Below, in pieces: positions 7,005 to 15,200 of a DNA stretch of 21,714 bases. Source of the DNA: a bacterium (lineage in GTDB: Bacteria; Bacillota; Clostridia; Oscillospirales; Acutalibacteraceae); NCBI GenBank assembly GCA_020625635.1, contig JAHLBL010000009.1, forward strand, positions 1 to 21,714, written 5' to 3'. The notes beneath the pieces were generated by a model. It saw only the letters and a list, made by a program, of their open reading frames with translations, was not told the DNA's origin and did no database searches. The translations under genes were made by a program, and so were the position numbers. Within the stretch, counting starts at the first letter, position 1; each line of letters opens with the position of its first letter.

Positions 7005-8372
7005 TTAAAAGTTTCTGTATCTTCTTACGCTGCGCTTTCTCTTTTTGTTGCGGCGCGAGATGATCGTACTGATAACGATGTAGAGCACGAGCAGTAAAAT
7101 GATACCCGCGATAATGATGATAAACCACATCTGGGAGGTAATGTCCTTAAATACGGAGCCCGCGTGCAGGAAGCCGCTGCGCTCGACCGAGTCGGACGCT
7201 ACGAGGTTGACCTCGCCGATCTGCTGTTTTTTGTCAACCTGCTTGCCCTTGTAGTAAATCTTCGCTTTACCGACGATGTCGCCCTTCTCCACGGGAGCCT
7301 CAATGCTCGAGGGAATATCGGGAACGACCTCGATATCGCTCTTTTTGAAGTCCTTCGGAACAACGGCGTTGACGTTCTTTTCGGGGACAAGCATAAGGTC
7401 GCTGTTCTCCATAGCCTCGTTTACGTGTACCTCACAGATAGGAGTTTCAGCCGAGAGAACCCTTCCCGTCTCAAAGCTCGTGAGCGCCCAGCGGAAGAGG
7501 TCGGCTGCGTCGTACATAGTGCCGTACTCGTCGGGGTCCTTGATGGGAGAGTTGAGCAGAACCGCGATAAAGGAATTACCGTCGGCAACGCCCATAGTTA
7601 CGAGGCAGTGTCCAGCCTCATCGGTCGTACCCGTCTTAATGCCCTGGGCATACTGATAGTAGTAATCGCCGCCGCGGTTGACGTCTATCATATAGTTTGT
7701 GGTGACGAGCGGATAGTCGTCATCCATAACGTAGTAAGTATCGGTGTTGGTGATTTTGGCGAACTCAGGCAGCGTGAGAGCGTTCTGAGTCATTTTCATA
7801 AGGTCGATCGCCGTTGTGTAGTGGTCGGGATCGTGGAGACCGTCGGGGTTCGCGAAGTGGGTGTTCTTACATCCAAGCTCCTTTGCCTTATTGTTCATCA
7901 TCTCGACAAACTTAGGGATCGAACCGCTTCCGAAATAGTCGGCAAGCACAACAGCGGCGTCGTTGCCCGAGGGAACCATCATCGAGTAGAGCAGGTCGAG
8001 AACGGTCATTTTTTCGCCCACATGAGCCTGTACGTTCGCGATGGAGCTTCCCGTGCCGTCGAGGATGTTGAGAACCTCCTGCTTAATGGGGATCTCGGTT
8101 TTCAGGGTGATTTTCTTACCGTTGAGAGTTTTGCCGAGCCAGTCGGCTACAACGGTGTAGGTCATAATCTTTGTGGTGGATGCGGGATACATTTTCTTGT
8201 CCGCGTTGACGGAGAAGATCTCCTGACCTGTCTGCTTGTCAACGACGAGCGCCGCCTCACTTCTGAGCTTGATCTTATTCTTGTAGCTGATCGCGGACGC
8301 GGGTGCAGCCGCTGTAATAAGCAAACAGCACAGCACAAGCATACTGAGTATAACTGAAATTTTCTTTTTCAT
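7005..8372 (-). CDS. dac: Serine-type D-alanyl-D-alanine carboxypeptidase (PBP5/DacF type)
   Basis: This penicillin-binding protein trims the terminal D-Ala from peptidoglycan pentapeptides outside the membrane. All three active-site motifs are present in the 455-residue protein: S-T-T-K at 65-68 (nucleophile Ser65), S-G-N at 135-137 and K-T-G at 246-248. A Sec signal peptide covers residues 1-27 (MKKKISVILSM, ending PASA). The beta-rich C-terminal domain is about 310-400, and a C-terminal membrane helix (about 410-435) precedes a basic Lys/Arg tail, so the enzyme is anchored by a true helix rather than the amphipathic one of E. coli PBP5. The start at 8372 is chosen for its AGGAGG site; an in-frame ATG at 8423 lies too close to the transcription start. 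Whether it is the vegetative or sporulation paralogue cannot be told. Confidence 0.93.
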   Translation of the reverse strand: MKKKISVILSMLVLCCLLITAAAPASAISYKNKIKLRSEAALVVDKQTGQEIFSVNADKKMYPASTTKIMTYTVVADWLGKTLNGKKITLKTEIPIKQEVLNILDGTGSSIANVQAHVGEKMTVLDLLYSMMVPSGNDAAVVLADYFGSGSIPKFVEMMNNKAKELGCKNTHFANPDGLHDPDHYTTAIDLMKMTQNALTLPEFAKITNTDTYYVMDDDYPLVTTNYMIDVNRGGDYYYQYAQGIKTGTTDEAGHCLVTMGVADGNSFIAVLLNSPIKDPDEYGTMYDAADLFRWALTSFETGRVLSAETPICEVHVNEAMENSDLMLVPEKNVNAVVPKDFKKSDIEVVPDIPSSIEAPVEKGDIVGKAKIYYKGKQVDKKQQIGEVNLVASDSVERSGFLHAGSVFKDITSQMWFIIIIAGIILLLVLYIVISTIISRRNKKRKRSVRRYRNF

Positions 8373-8434
8373 ATCTAAACCTCCTGTTTTCATCGGGCAG
8401 AAAAACCGTCCGATAAAAAACATTAATCACGGGT

Positions 8435-8463
8435 ATTATAATACAACATCGTCTGTTTTTCAA
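8435..8463 (-). promoter_or_regulatory. dac promoter
   Basis: On the minus strand TTGAAA (8463-8458), 17 bases and TATAAT (8440-8435) form a strong promoter. It begins three bases after the recG stop codon, so dac has its own promoter even though I see no terminator separating it from recG. Confidence 0.8.
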
Positions 8464-8466
8464 GTA

Positions 8467-10509
8467 TCAATTGAGCGTTTCGTCGCCCGTAGACTTAAAA
8501 AGACGAGTTATTTCGGCGCTGAGTCCGCGGTAACGGTCGTCGCGCATTCCTTCTGAATCGTTTATAATATAGTCTGTCATTTTCTGTGACAGCTCGAGAT
8601 TCTCCGTATCGGCAAGGCTGCTGACCGAAAGCTGAGGCAGTCCGTGCTGGCGGGAACCGAAGAAATCTCCGGGACCTCTGAGCTTGAGGTCGGCGTCGGC
8701 GATTTTAAAGCCGTCGCGGGTAGTGCACATCGTTTTTAGGCGTTCGGCTGAGTTCTCGGTAGTGCTGTCGGAGACGAGTATGCACCAGCTCTTCTCGCTT
8801 CCTCTGCCGACTCTTCCGCGCAGCTGGTGGAGCTGAGAAAGCCCGAACCGTTCGGCGTTTTCTATCATCATTATCGTAGCGTTCGGCACGTCTATGCCGA
8901 CCTCGATAACCGTTGTCGCGACAAGGATTTTTACCTTGTTGCGCGAGAAATCGCGCATAACCGCTTCCTTTTCGGCGGGCTTCATCCTTCCGTGGAGGAT
9001 TCCGACGGCTATGTCGCTGAAATGGTTGAGCATAAGCTCTGCGGCGTACTCCTCGGCGGAGGCTAACTCAACGTCGCCCTCCTCAACGAGCGGACAGACG
9101 ATGTACGCCTGACGGCCGCGGGAAACCTCGCTTCGGATAAAGCCGAGAGCGCGGTCGCGTTTTGAGGAATCTATGAGCAGAGTATCGATCTCCTGCCTGC
9201 CGGGCGGCAGCTCGTCGATAACCGAAATATCAAGGTCGCCGAAGATAATCAGCCCGAGTGTCCGAGGGATAGGCGTCGCGCTCATTACGAGCAGGTGCGG
9301 GTTGTTTCCCTTTGAGAGCAGCTTGGCTCTCTGCTCCACGCCGAAGCGGTGCTGTTCGTCGGTAACAACAAGGGCAAGGTCGGAGAACTCCGTTTTATCG
9401 GTAATCAGCGCGTGCGTTCCGATCACGAGGTCAATCTCCCCCGCCGCGAGCTTTTCACGGACTTCGGTTTTTTCCTTAGCCTTGAGCGAGCCCTTAAGCA
9501 GCGCAATCTCAATGTCCGTATTTTTAAATATTTCTTTCAGAGAATTATAGTGCTGTTCGGCAAGTATTTCCGTCGGAGCCATAAAGGCGCACTGCCATCC
9601 GTTTTTTATGAATGTATAGCACAGCGAGGCGGCAACGGCGGTTTTACCCGAGCCGACATCGCCCTGTACAAGTCGGTTGAGGGTGAGCCCCGGGTTCATA
9701 ACGTCGCCCACACAGTCGGCGATCGCGCGCTTCTGGGCGTTCGTCATCGAGAAAGGCAGAAGCTTCCCGAACTCTGAGGAATAATCTTTTTTTATAATGT
9801 TTTTGTTCTCGCTGCGCTTATGAAGCTTAAGCTGACGCAAGCCGAGGTTCAGAACCAGAAGCTCCTCCGCGACCAGTCGTTTTCTCGCCTGCGCGAGAGC
9901 CTCGGGATCCTTCGGGAAGTGTATATTCTCAAGCGCGAACTTAAGTCCGCACAAACCGAATCTTTTCCGTACGTCCTCGGGCAGAGGGTCGTTTATCTGC
10001 TCGGGAAGCATCTGAAGCGCCGTTCTTACGCAGCGGATAAGGTAATTGTTGTTCAGTCCCGCGGTAAGGTTGTAAATCGGCTGAAGGCTTACGCCGTCCG
10101 AAACCTTGGAGAACGACGGTGAAATCATACTCACACCGTCAAAGGTATGGGACGCCTTTCCGTAAAAAAGGTACGTGTGACCGTAGGCGAGCATACTCGT
10201 TATATAGCGGTTGTTGAAGAAAATCAACTCCGCTCCACCGCTGTCGTCGTAAACGGCGGTTTTGAAAATCGTCTTTCCGCTGCGGGTGAAGCTGCTCGAA
10301 AAGGCGCTGCCGACAGTCGCGCGGATACAGACCGTCGCGCCGTCGGGCACGTCGGCGATATCGGTAATAACCGACCAGTTTTCGTAGGTTCTCGGGTAGT
10401 AGTTGATAAGCTGACCTACCGTAAAAACGCCGAGCCTTCCGAACTGCTCGGCGCGTTTAGGTCCGACGCCTTTAAGTTGTTCAACGGGAACCGCGTATAA
10501 AGATGCCAC
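8467..10509 (-). CDS. recG: ATP-dependent DNA helicase RecG
   Basis: RecG remodels stalled replication forks and branch-migrates Holliday junctions. The 680-residue protein has normal length. The N-terminal wedge/OB region (about 1-200) starts with LKGVGPKRAEQFGRLGV. The helicase core shows Walker A GDVGSGKT (283-290), DEQH box (384-387) with RFGVEQR, SATPIPRTLG, and motif VI QLRGRVGRG (562-570). The start codon is GTG (complement of 10507-10509), supported by AAGGAGG five bases upstream. The gene begins 21 bases after the SigH-like sigma gene ends, and no terminator or clear promoter lies between them, so they are probably co-transcribed. Confidence 0.96.
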   Translation of the reverse strand: MASLYAVPVEQLKGVGPKRAEQFGRLGVFTVGQLINYYPRTYENWSVITDIADVPDGATVCIRATVGSAFSSSFTRSGKTIFKTAVYDDSGGAELIFFNNRYITSMLAYGHTYLFYGKASHTFDGVSMISPSFSKVSDGVSLQPIYNLTAGLNNNYLIRCVRTALQMLPEQINDPLPEDVRKRFGLCGLKFALENIHFPKDPEALAQARKRLVAEELLVLNLGLRQLKLHKRSENKNIIKKDYSSEFGKLLPFSMTNAQKRAIADCVGDVMNPGLTLNRLVQGDVGSGKTAVAASLCYTFIKNGWQCAFMAPTEILAEQHYNSLKEIFKNTDIEIALLKGSLKAKEKTEVREKLAAGEIDLVIGTHALITDKTEFSDLALVVTDEQHRFGVEQRAKLLSKGNNPHLLVMSATPIPRTLGLIIFGDLDISVIDELPPGRQEIDTLLIDSSKRDRALGFIRSEVSRGRQAYIVCPLVEEGDVELASAEEYAAELMLNHFSDIAVGILHGRMKPAEKEAVMRDFSRNKVKILVATTVIEVGIDVPNATIMMIENAERFGLSQLHQLRGRVGRGSEKSWCILVSDSTTENSAERLKTMCTTRDGFKIADADLKLRGPGDFFGSRQHGLPQLSVSSLADTENLELSQKMTDYIINDSEGMRDDRYRGLSAEITRLFKSTGDETLN

Positions 10510-10530
10510 GGCTGCCTCCTTCCGACCGAC

Positions 10531-11097
10531 TTAATCAGGTCTGAGCTTGCGTTTTATCTTCTGGATAAGGTTGTCGATTTTCTTGGCGGTGTTTCCCGTT
10601 TCGGCGGCTATTTCCTTATAGGAATAACCGTTCGCGTACATACGGAACACCCTGCGCTCGTTTTCGCTGAGCATTGAGTCGAGGTGAAGAAGCATCGTCT
10701 TGAGGTACTCGCGCTCGAGCACATAGTCCTCGACGTTGTTTTCGCTGCTCTTTTCGTCGAGCGTCTCGATCGGAACGAGCTTTGACTTAGGAACCGACTT
10801 CTTCGATTTCTGCTTTTTCAGTATATCGGCGAACCTGTTCTTGGCGCACTTCACGGCGTAGTTCTTGAACGAAGCGGCGCTCTTTTCGTCGTAGGTCTTG
10901 CACGCTATAAGAAACGCGAGAAGTCCCTCCTGCACGAGGTCCTGGGTTTCGTAGCCGTCAAGAGTATAGTCGGAGCTTATGGAATAGATAAGCTTTATGT
11001 AGCGTATTGTGATCTCTTCAAACGCCTTTTCGTCTCCCTTTTTTGACAGAGCCGCGAGGGTGTTGTCGCTCAGGGTGCTGTAGCTTATGCCGCTCAA
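10531..11097 (-). CDS. SigH-like RNA polymerase sigma factor
   Basis: The 188-residue protein resembles Bacillus SigH in layout. Region 2 holds YIKLIYSISSDY, then ETQDLVQEGLLAFLIA, and ASFKNYAVKCAKNRFADIL. A linker follows with KKSVPKSKLVPIETLD. Region 4 holds LSENERRVFRMYANGYSYKEIAAETGNT and ends in KKIDNLIQKIKRKL, the SigH-type last helix. SigH controls transition-state, competence and early sporulation genes in Bacillus; the regulon here is unknown. I start the gene at TTG (complement of 11095-11097), because the upstream GTG at 11106 is itself part of the ribosome binding site AAGGCGGTGA. If GTG is used the protein gains three residues. It is followed by recG and is divergent from comM. 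It could also be a SigH paralogue rather than the orthologue, because the usual secE/nusG context is absent. Confidence 0.85.
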   Translation of the reverse strand: MSGISYSTLSDNTLAALSKKGDEKAFEEITIRYIKLIYSISSDYTLDGYETQDLVQEGLLAFLIACKTYDEKSAASFKNYAVKCAKNRFADILKKQKSKKSVPKSKLVPIETLDEKSSENNVEDYVLEREYLKTMLLHLDSMLSENERRVFRMYANGYSYKEIAAETGNTAKKIDNLIQKIKRKLRPD

Positions 11098-11102
11098 AAG
11101 GT

Positions 11103-11112
11103 TCACCGCCTT
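11103..11112 (-). promoter_or_regulatory. Ribosome binding site that decides the sigma factor start
   Basis: AAGGCGGTGA matches the ideal AAGGAGGTGA at nine of ten bases and lies five bases before TTG at 11097. It contains the GTG at 11106, which would have almost no spacing from its own site, so TTG is the better start. Confidence 0.6.
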
Positions 11113-11132
11113 TCGTTTTTCCTTATCTTATT

Positions 11133-11161
11133 ATAATACATTAATTCACGATTATTGTCAA
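11133..11161 (-). promoter_or_regulatory. Promoter of the SigH-like/recG operon
   Basis: On the minus strand TTGACA (11161-11156), 17 bases and TATTAT (11138-11133) form a near-consensus sigma-A promoter. Confidence 0.8.
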
Positions 11162-11186
11162 ACTTGAAAAATATTCTCATTCGCTA

Positions 11187-11216
11187 TTGCATAAACGAAT
11201 GTTCGTGTGATATAAT
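11187..11216 (+). promoter_or_regulatory. comM promoter with a palindrome in the spacer
   Basis: TTGCAT (11187-11192), 18 bases and TATAAT (11211-11216), with TGA as extended -10, serve the plus-strand gene at 11248. The spacer contains ACGAATGTTCGT, a 5-bp-arm palindrome that also resembles a LexA site on the minus strand (11192-11205). Confidence 0.7.
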
Positions 11217-11247
11217 CAGAATATAACACAGAAAAGGAGTTGGCACA

Positions 11248-12777
11248 ATGGTTGTAAAATGCAAAAGCTTCGGGCTGTTCGGAATCGACAGCTACCCCGT
11301 AGAGGTTGAAGCCTCTCTTTCGAGAGGGACGGCGTCGTTCGACATTGTCGGACTGCCCGACACCGCCGTAAAGGAAAGCCGCGACCGTGTGCGCGACGCC
11401 TTTAAAAACTGCGGATTTGAGTTCCCGATCTCACGCATCACCGTCAACCTCGCTCCCGCCGATACCAAAAAGGAAGGTCCGATATACGATTTGCCGATAT
11501 TTATGGCTATCCTTAAAGCTACAGGGAACCTCTCCGTCCGCTTTGACGACTGCGCGTTTCTCGGCGAGCTGAGCCTCGCGGGCGAGGTAAGGAGCGTAAA
11601 CGGCATACTGCCGATGACGATAAAGGCGAAGGAATGCGGTGTAAAAAAGCTGTTCGTTCCCGCGGAGAACGCCGTGGAAGGCGCGGTGGTGAGCGGGATC
11701 GAGGTTTATCCCGTAAACAGCGTTTACGATATTATTCAGCATTTCAGGAAAATCAACCTGATAAAGCCTGCCGAGTACACGGAAACAAGCTCCGCCGCGA
11801 GAACGCCTCAGCCCGATTTCGCGCAGGTAAAAGGTCAGTACGAGGCTAAGCGCGCGCTGGAGATCGCCGCCGCGGGCGGTCACAATGTTCTGCTCATAGG
11901 ACCTCCCGGCTCGGGCAAGAGTATGCTCGCTAAGCGTCTGCCGTCGATTCTGCCCGATATGACCTTTGAGGAAACGATCGAGACCACAAAAATCCACTCC
12001 ATCGCGGGCACGCTTCCCAAAGGCTCGGCGCTGATAAGGGTAAGACCGTTCAGAAGTCCGCACCATACGGTCTCCCCCGTAGCTCTCAGCGGAGGCGGCA
12101 CGGTCGTGCGTCCGGGTGAGGTTTCGCTCGCAAACAACGGCGTGCTGTTCCTTGACGAGCTTCCCGAGTTCGGCAGGAAAACTATGGAAGTACTCCGCCA
12201 GCCGCTCGAGGACGGCACAGTGACCGTATCACGAGCGAGCGGAAAATACACATATCCGTGCAACATTATGCTTATCGCGGCTATGAACCCCTGCCCGTGC
12301 GGTTACTTCAATCACCCGACACGCCGCTGTACCTGTTCCGAGACACAGATTCACCGCTATCTGAACAGAATTTCGGGACCGCTGCTCGACAGGTTCGATA
12401 TACATATAGAGGTTCCGCCCGTTGACTACGATGATCTATCTGCGAAAATCTCCGAGGAGAGCTCCGCTGCCATAAAGGAGCGCGTTAATAAAGCGCGCGA
12501 GATCCAGACTGAACGCTACAAAAACTCGGAAACCACCTGTAACGCGCGCATCAGCGACGAGGAGTTCGAGGAATACTGCGCAGTCACCAAAGAAGCATCA
12601 AAGCTGCTCGAGTCGGCGTTTGAGACAATGGGGCTGTCGGCGAGAGCGTACAACAGAATCCTGAAGGTAGCGAGAACGATCGCCGACCTCGACGGCAGCG
12701 AAACTATTGACCTTCAGCACGTCGCGGAAGCTGTAGCATACCGCTCACTGGACAGAAAATATTGGAATAAGCTATAA
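11248..12777 (+). CDS. comM: YifB/ComM family AAA ATPase (Mg-chelatase-like, branch-migration helicase)
   Basis: The 509-residue protein is a full-length member of the YifB/ComM family. ComM promotes branch migration during natural transformation, extending the integration of single-stranded donor DNA. The N-terminal Lon-protease-like domain (about 1-170) starts VVKCKSFGLFGIDSYPVEVE and includes FDIVGLPDTAVKESRDRVR. Walker A is GPPGSGKS at 218-225, Walker B is GVLFLDELPEF, and a Cys-rich insert NPCPCGYF, then RRCTCSE, precedes the sensor region SGPLLDRFDIHIEV. The C-terminal Mg-chelatase domain ends ARTIADLDGSETIDLQHVAEAVAYR, shown here only for orientation. AAAAGGAG precedes the ATG. The gene is transcribed away from the SigH-like/recG operon. 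Many non-transformable bacteria keep this gene, so it does not prove competence. Confidence 0.93.
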   Translation: MVVKCKSFGLFGIDSYPVEVEASLSRGTASFDIVGLPDTAVKESRDRVRDAFKNCGFEFPISRITVNLAPADTKKEGPIYDLPIFMAILKATGNLSVRFDDCAFLGELSLAGEVRSVNGILPMTIKAKECGVKKLFVPAENAVEGAVVSGIEVYPVNSVYDIIQHFRKINLIKPAEYTETSSAARTPQPDFAQVKGQYEAKRALEIAAAGGHNVLLIGPPGSGKSMLAKRLPSILPDMTFEETIETTKIHSIAGTLPKGSALIRVRPFRSPHHTVSPVALSGGGTVVRPGEVSLANNGVLFLDELPEFGRKTMEVLRQPLEDGTVTVSRASGKYTYPCNIMLIAAMNPCPCGYFNHPTRRCTCSETQIHRYLNRISGPLLDRFDIHIEVPPVDYDDLSAKISEESSAAIKERVNKAREIQTERYKNSETTCNARISDEEFEEYCAVTKEASKLLESAFETMGLSARAYNRILKVARTIADLDGSETIDLQHVAEAVAYRSLDRKYWNKL

Positions 12778-12854
12778 AAGCGCCGCGGGCGCCCCTTCCC
12801 GCCTATAATAACTATGTTAATAACAATTCAAGCAGTTCCCATAAAGTAAAAAAG

Positions 12855-12890
12855 AGGGTTGGCTCAAACTCAAAAGAAAGAGCCAACCCT
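12855..12890 (-). terminator. Terminator of the flavoprotein-PfkB operon
   Basis: AGGGTTGGCTC (12855-12865) pairs perfectly with GAGCCAACCCT (12880-12890). On the minus strand it is followed by CTTTTTTAC, a good T-tract, so it ends the operon that stops at 12939. It may also stop comM transcripts from the other side, but the plus-strand tail is T-poor. The 77 bases between comM and this hairpin show nothing else I can support. Confidence 0.85.
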
Positions 12891-12938
12891 TAAATTATTT
12901 AAGATAATAAGCCGCCGCGCGTAGGAAGATTCGGCTTT

Positions 12939-13829
12939 TTACAATCTTTCCTCTATCTCCCGTTCGGTACAGAAGCCGACGGAAGCGCCGTTAAAGCCTA
13001 TCTTCACGCCCGCGAACACAACCGCTCTTTTGAGCGCGGACTTCGCGTCAAAGCCCTTTGAATAAAAATGAATAAAAGCGGAAAAGAGCGAATCACCCGC
13101 GCCGACAGTGTTGACGATTTTGCCGTCGGTGTACGCGGGAACAACGGTCAGCTCACCGCTCGCGCCGTCAAGCAGCATAGCGCCGTCAGCGCCCATTCCG
13201 AGCACGATGATCCTGTTTTTGTATCGGCTGTACAGCTGCCTTAAAAAATCCTCCGCGGCACAGGGAAGTCCCTCGTCGCTCAGGAAAAGTATGTCGGCGT
13301 TCTCCATAAAGTCGCGGTTATAATCGTCCTCTAAGCTTGCGAGCACATGAACGTCGGTGGCTGTTGTCACGCCGAGGCGCTTAGCCTCCTTTATGAGCTC
13401 GCGGTTAAAATTGATGTTGCAAAGCGCGGCAAGGTCGCAGCTATTCAGTTCAGCGCGAACAGCGTCGGGACTGACGCTCTGCTCCTGGATGTCCTTTAAA
13501 TCGCAGTAAATCTGACGCCTGCCCAGCGTATCATACAGCACAGCGGAAACGGGCGTATTGCGCAGGCTTCGGGCGATTTTCTCCGCGCCTATACCGTCCT
13601 CACTCAGCCGCGCGAGGATCCTCTCCGACTCCGCGTCACTGCCGAGGAACGACACAAGGCTCACGTCGTCGCCGAGCGCAGTAAGCGCCTTTGCTATGTT
13701 GTAGCCAACGCCCGAAACATTCGAGTTTATCCCGAAAAACGGATAATCTATCGGATAATACTCGATCGGGAAGCCTTTTACGGCTACGGTCGTTTCAATA
13801 TTAAGAAGCCCCGAAACAAGAATTTTCAT
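12939..13829 (-). CDS. PfkB-family carbohydrate/nucleoside kinase
   Basis: The 296-residue protein has the ribokinase (PfkB) fold. The substrate-side motif G-V-G-Y-N-I-A-K-A-L lies at 40-49, and the C-terminal signature VNTVGAGDSLFSAF includes the anion hole GAGD at 243-246 with the likely catalytic base Asp246. It would transfer phosphate from ATP to a sugar, nucleoside or similar alcohol. The substrate cannot be told from sequence. The start at 13829 is chosen because GGAGG lies ten bases upstream; a longer frame to 13922 would overlap the preceding GNAT gene. It is the last gene of a four-gene operon and is followed by a strong terminator. Confidence 0.88.
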   Translation of the reverse strand: MKILVSGLLNIETTVAVKGFPIEYYPIDYPFFGINSNVSGVGYNIAKALTALGDDVSLVSFLGSDAESERILARLSEDGIGAEKIARSLRNTPVSAVLYDTLGRRQIYCDLKDIQEQSVSPDAVRAELNSCDLAALCNINFNRELIKEAKRLGVTTATDVHVLASLEDDYNRDFMENADILFLSDEGLPCAAEDFLRQLYSRYKNRIIVLGMGADGAMLLDGASGELTVVPAYTDGKIVNTVGAGDSLFSAFIHFYSKGFDAKSALKRAVVFAGVKIGFNGASVGFCTEREIEERL

Positions 13830-13842
13830 AGGCTTACCTCCG

Positions 13843-14706
13843 TTATTCCTTCCACCAAAATGTAAAGTGTTTTTCCTCTTTAAAGCCGAGATTTCTGTAA
13901 AAATCCATATCCGAAAGCACATACGCCTTTACCGCGCCGAGCTTCCTCGCTCTGTTGAGCGCTTCGTGGATAACGGCTTTTGAGAGCCCCATTCCTCTGT
14001 ATGACGGGATCGTACATACGGGCTCGACATAGGCGTAGTCGGTTTTGTCGCTGTACCAGAGACAGCAGTACGCGAGCTTTTCGCCCGACTCATTTACCAC
14101 GGCTACGCTGAGATACGGGTTGAAGTGAGCCCGAACCTGCGGAACGATTTTCTCACAGCGCTCAAACTCCGCCCTGTCAACGCCGTGGTCGAAGCCTTGC
14201 CACAGAAGCCACTGGAAATCACAGGGCTGCTCCGCGGGATCGAGCCGCTCAAAGCTGAAGCCCACGGGCAGATTGACCTCAAGCTCCCTGTCAAGCATAA
14301 TGCTCATCATCGTCTCGGTCTGTTCGGCTACGGAAAAACCGCAGCTTTCCGCCGCTTCGGCTTCATATTTGTTATCGTCACAGATCGCTACGCCGAGCCC
14401 CGATTCGTCGCTCAGCTCATTATAAGCGTAGGACAGGATTTCGGGATAGAGCTCATCGTAACCGCGCGCGGCGGCGCAGAACGCCTCGCCGAAATACATA
14501 TCGTAAACAGCCGCGCCCGCTACTTTTCCGTTATCGAGCCACAGCCCGATAGAGTTCTTCAGGCTTTTGTCGAATTCGGGGTGCTCATACATCCACTCAA
14601 AGCGCGCCCAGTTCCAGTTGATGTGGCTTTTATCGTCACGGTTCAGCTCGATAAAAAAGTCGCATAACGCCTCGTAATCATCGTCCGAATATCTTTTGAA
14701 TTCCAT
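13843..14706 (-). CDS. Tandem GNAT-fold N-acetyltransferase
   Basis: The 287-residue protein appears to hold two GNAT-like halves. The N-terminal half (about 1-138) ends ESCGFSVAEQTETMM, a degenerate version of the last GNAT strand, and lacks an obvious acetyl-CoA loop. The C-terminal half (about 145-287) has the acetyl-CoA motif R-G-M-G-L-S-K at 237-243 after VEPVCTIPSY, and closes with DFYRNLGFKEEKHFTFWW, typical of GNAT enzymes. The substrate is unknown. The gene begins one base after the flavodoxin stop with no clear ribosome binding site, so translation is probably coupled. A longer frame to 14802 lies inside the flavodoxin gene and is rejected. Confidence 0.85.
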   Translation of the reverse strand: MEFKRYSDDDYEALCDFFIELNRDDKSHINWNWARFEWMYEHPEFDKSLKNSIGLWLDNGKVAGAAVYDMYFGEAFCAAARGYDELYPEILSYAYNELSDESGLGVAICDDNKYEAEAAESCGFSVAEQTETMMSIMLDRELEVNLPVGFSFERLDPAEQPCDFQWLLWQGFDHGVDRAEFERCEKIVPQVRAHFNPYLSVAVVNESGEKLAYCCLWYSDKTDYAYVEPVCTIPSYRGMGLSKAVIHEALNRARKLGAVKAYVLSDMDFYRNLGFKEEKHFTFWWKE

Positions 14707-14707
14707 A

Positions 14708-15196
14708 TTATTCTGACAGCTTAGCGCAGAACTCCGCGATTCTGCGTACGTTCTCCTCACTCGGCTTATCCTTCGGGTCAATAAGGATCGCGGTAGCCTC
14801 AAAGTCGGAAATACCCGCGAGCTCTCTCAGCCCGTTAAGCGCCTTCTCCGCGCCCGAACCCGACTGGCAGGCAAAGGCTGAAATTCTCTTGTCCTTCAGC
14901 GCGGCTCTGTTTTCCTCTACAAAGGTGCGCAGCGGAGGAGCGATACGGCCCGCCCATACAGGGAAGCCGATTATCACGCGGTCATATTTCTCCGCGTCAA
15001 ATCTGTAAGGCTGAAGCTTCGGCTTTTCAGCCATCACGGCGCTTTTTCCTCCCCACAAGAACTTTCTGAAGCCCTTGTCGGGGTACGCCTTTACGGGAGT
15101 CAGCTCAACAAGCTCTGCGCCGAACTCCGTTCTGAGCTTGTCCGCGACGAACGCAGTATTGCCGAGCATCGAATAATATACAACTGCTGTTTTCAT
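14708..15196 (-). CDS. Flavodoxin-family protein
   Basis: The 162-residue protein starts with an FMN phosphate-binding loop (VVYYSMLGNTAFVADKL, residues 5-21) and continues with the alternating alpha/beta pattern of flavodoxins, including IIGFPVWAGRIAPPLRTFV, the loop that covers the flavin, and FACQSGSGAEKAL. It looks like a flavodoxin-like electron carrier or quinone/flavin reductase. It begins four bases after the upstream flavoprotein gene ends, with GTGAGGT as ribosome binding site, so the two are probably redox partners. The exact partner is unknown. Confidence 0.87.
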   Translation of the reverse strand: MKTAVVYYSMLGNTAFVADKLRTEFGAELVELTPVKAYPDKGFRKFLWGGKSAVMAEKPKLQPYRFDAEKYDRVIIGFPVWAGRIAPPLRTFVEENRAALKDKRISAFACQSGSGAEKALNGLRELAGISDFEATAILIDPKDKPSEENVRRIAEFCAKLSE

Positions 15197-15200
15197 TTTA

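Noticed and set aside
7164..8357. 397-codon open frame on the plus strand, antisense to dac
   Set aside because: It lies entirely opposite a gene with all catalytic motifs and has no recognisable domain. GC-biased third positions in dac create it.
8380..8430. Possible attenuator hairpin in the dac leader (ATCGG/CCGAT)
   Set aside because: Five weak pairs in a short leader, with no competing structure or T-tract. Too likely by chance.
11193..11202. SigH-type -10 (GAAT core) or streptococcal ComX-box-like AACGAATG before comM
   Set aside because: No AGGA-type -35 is found at the expected distance, the ComX-box match is only six of eight, and a good sigma-A promoter covers the same bases.
12782..12795. 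GC-rich palindrome GCGCCGCGGGCGC after comM as a terminator
   Set aside because: Only five pairs, and no T-tract follows.
13830..13922. 31-residue N-terminal extension of the PfkB kinase
   Set aside because: It overlaps the end of the GNAT gene. The GGAGG site and the family start pattern (MKILVSG) both point to 13829.
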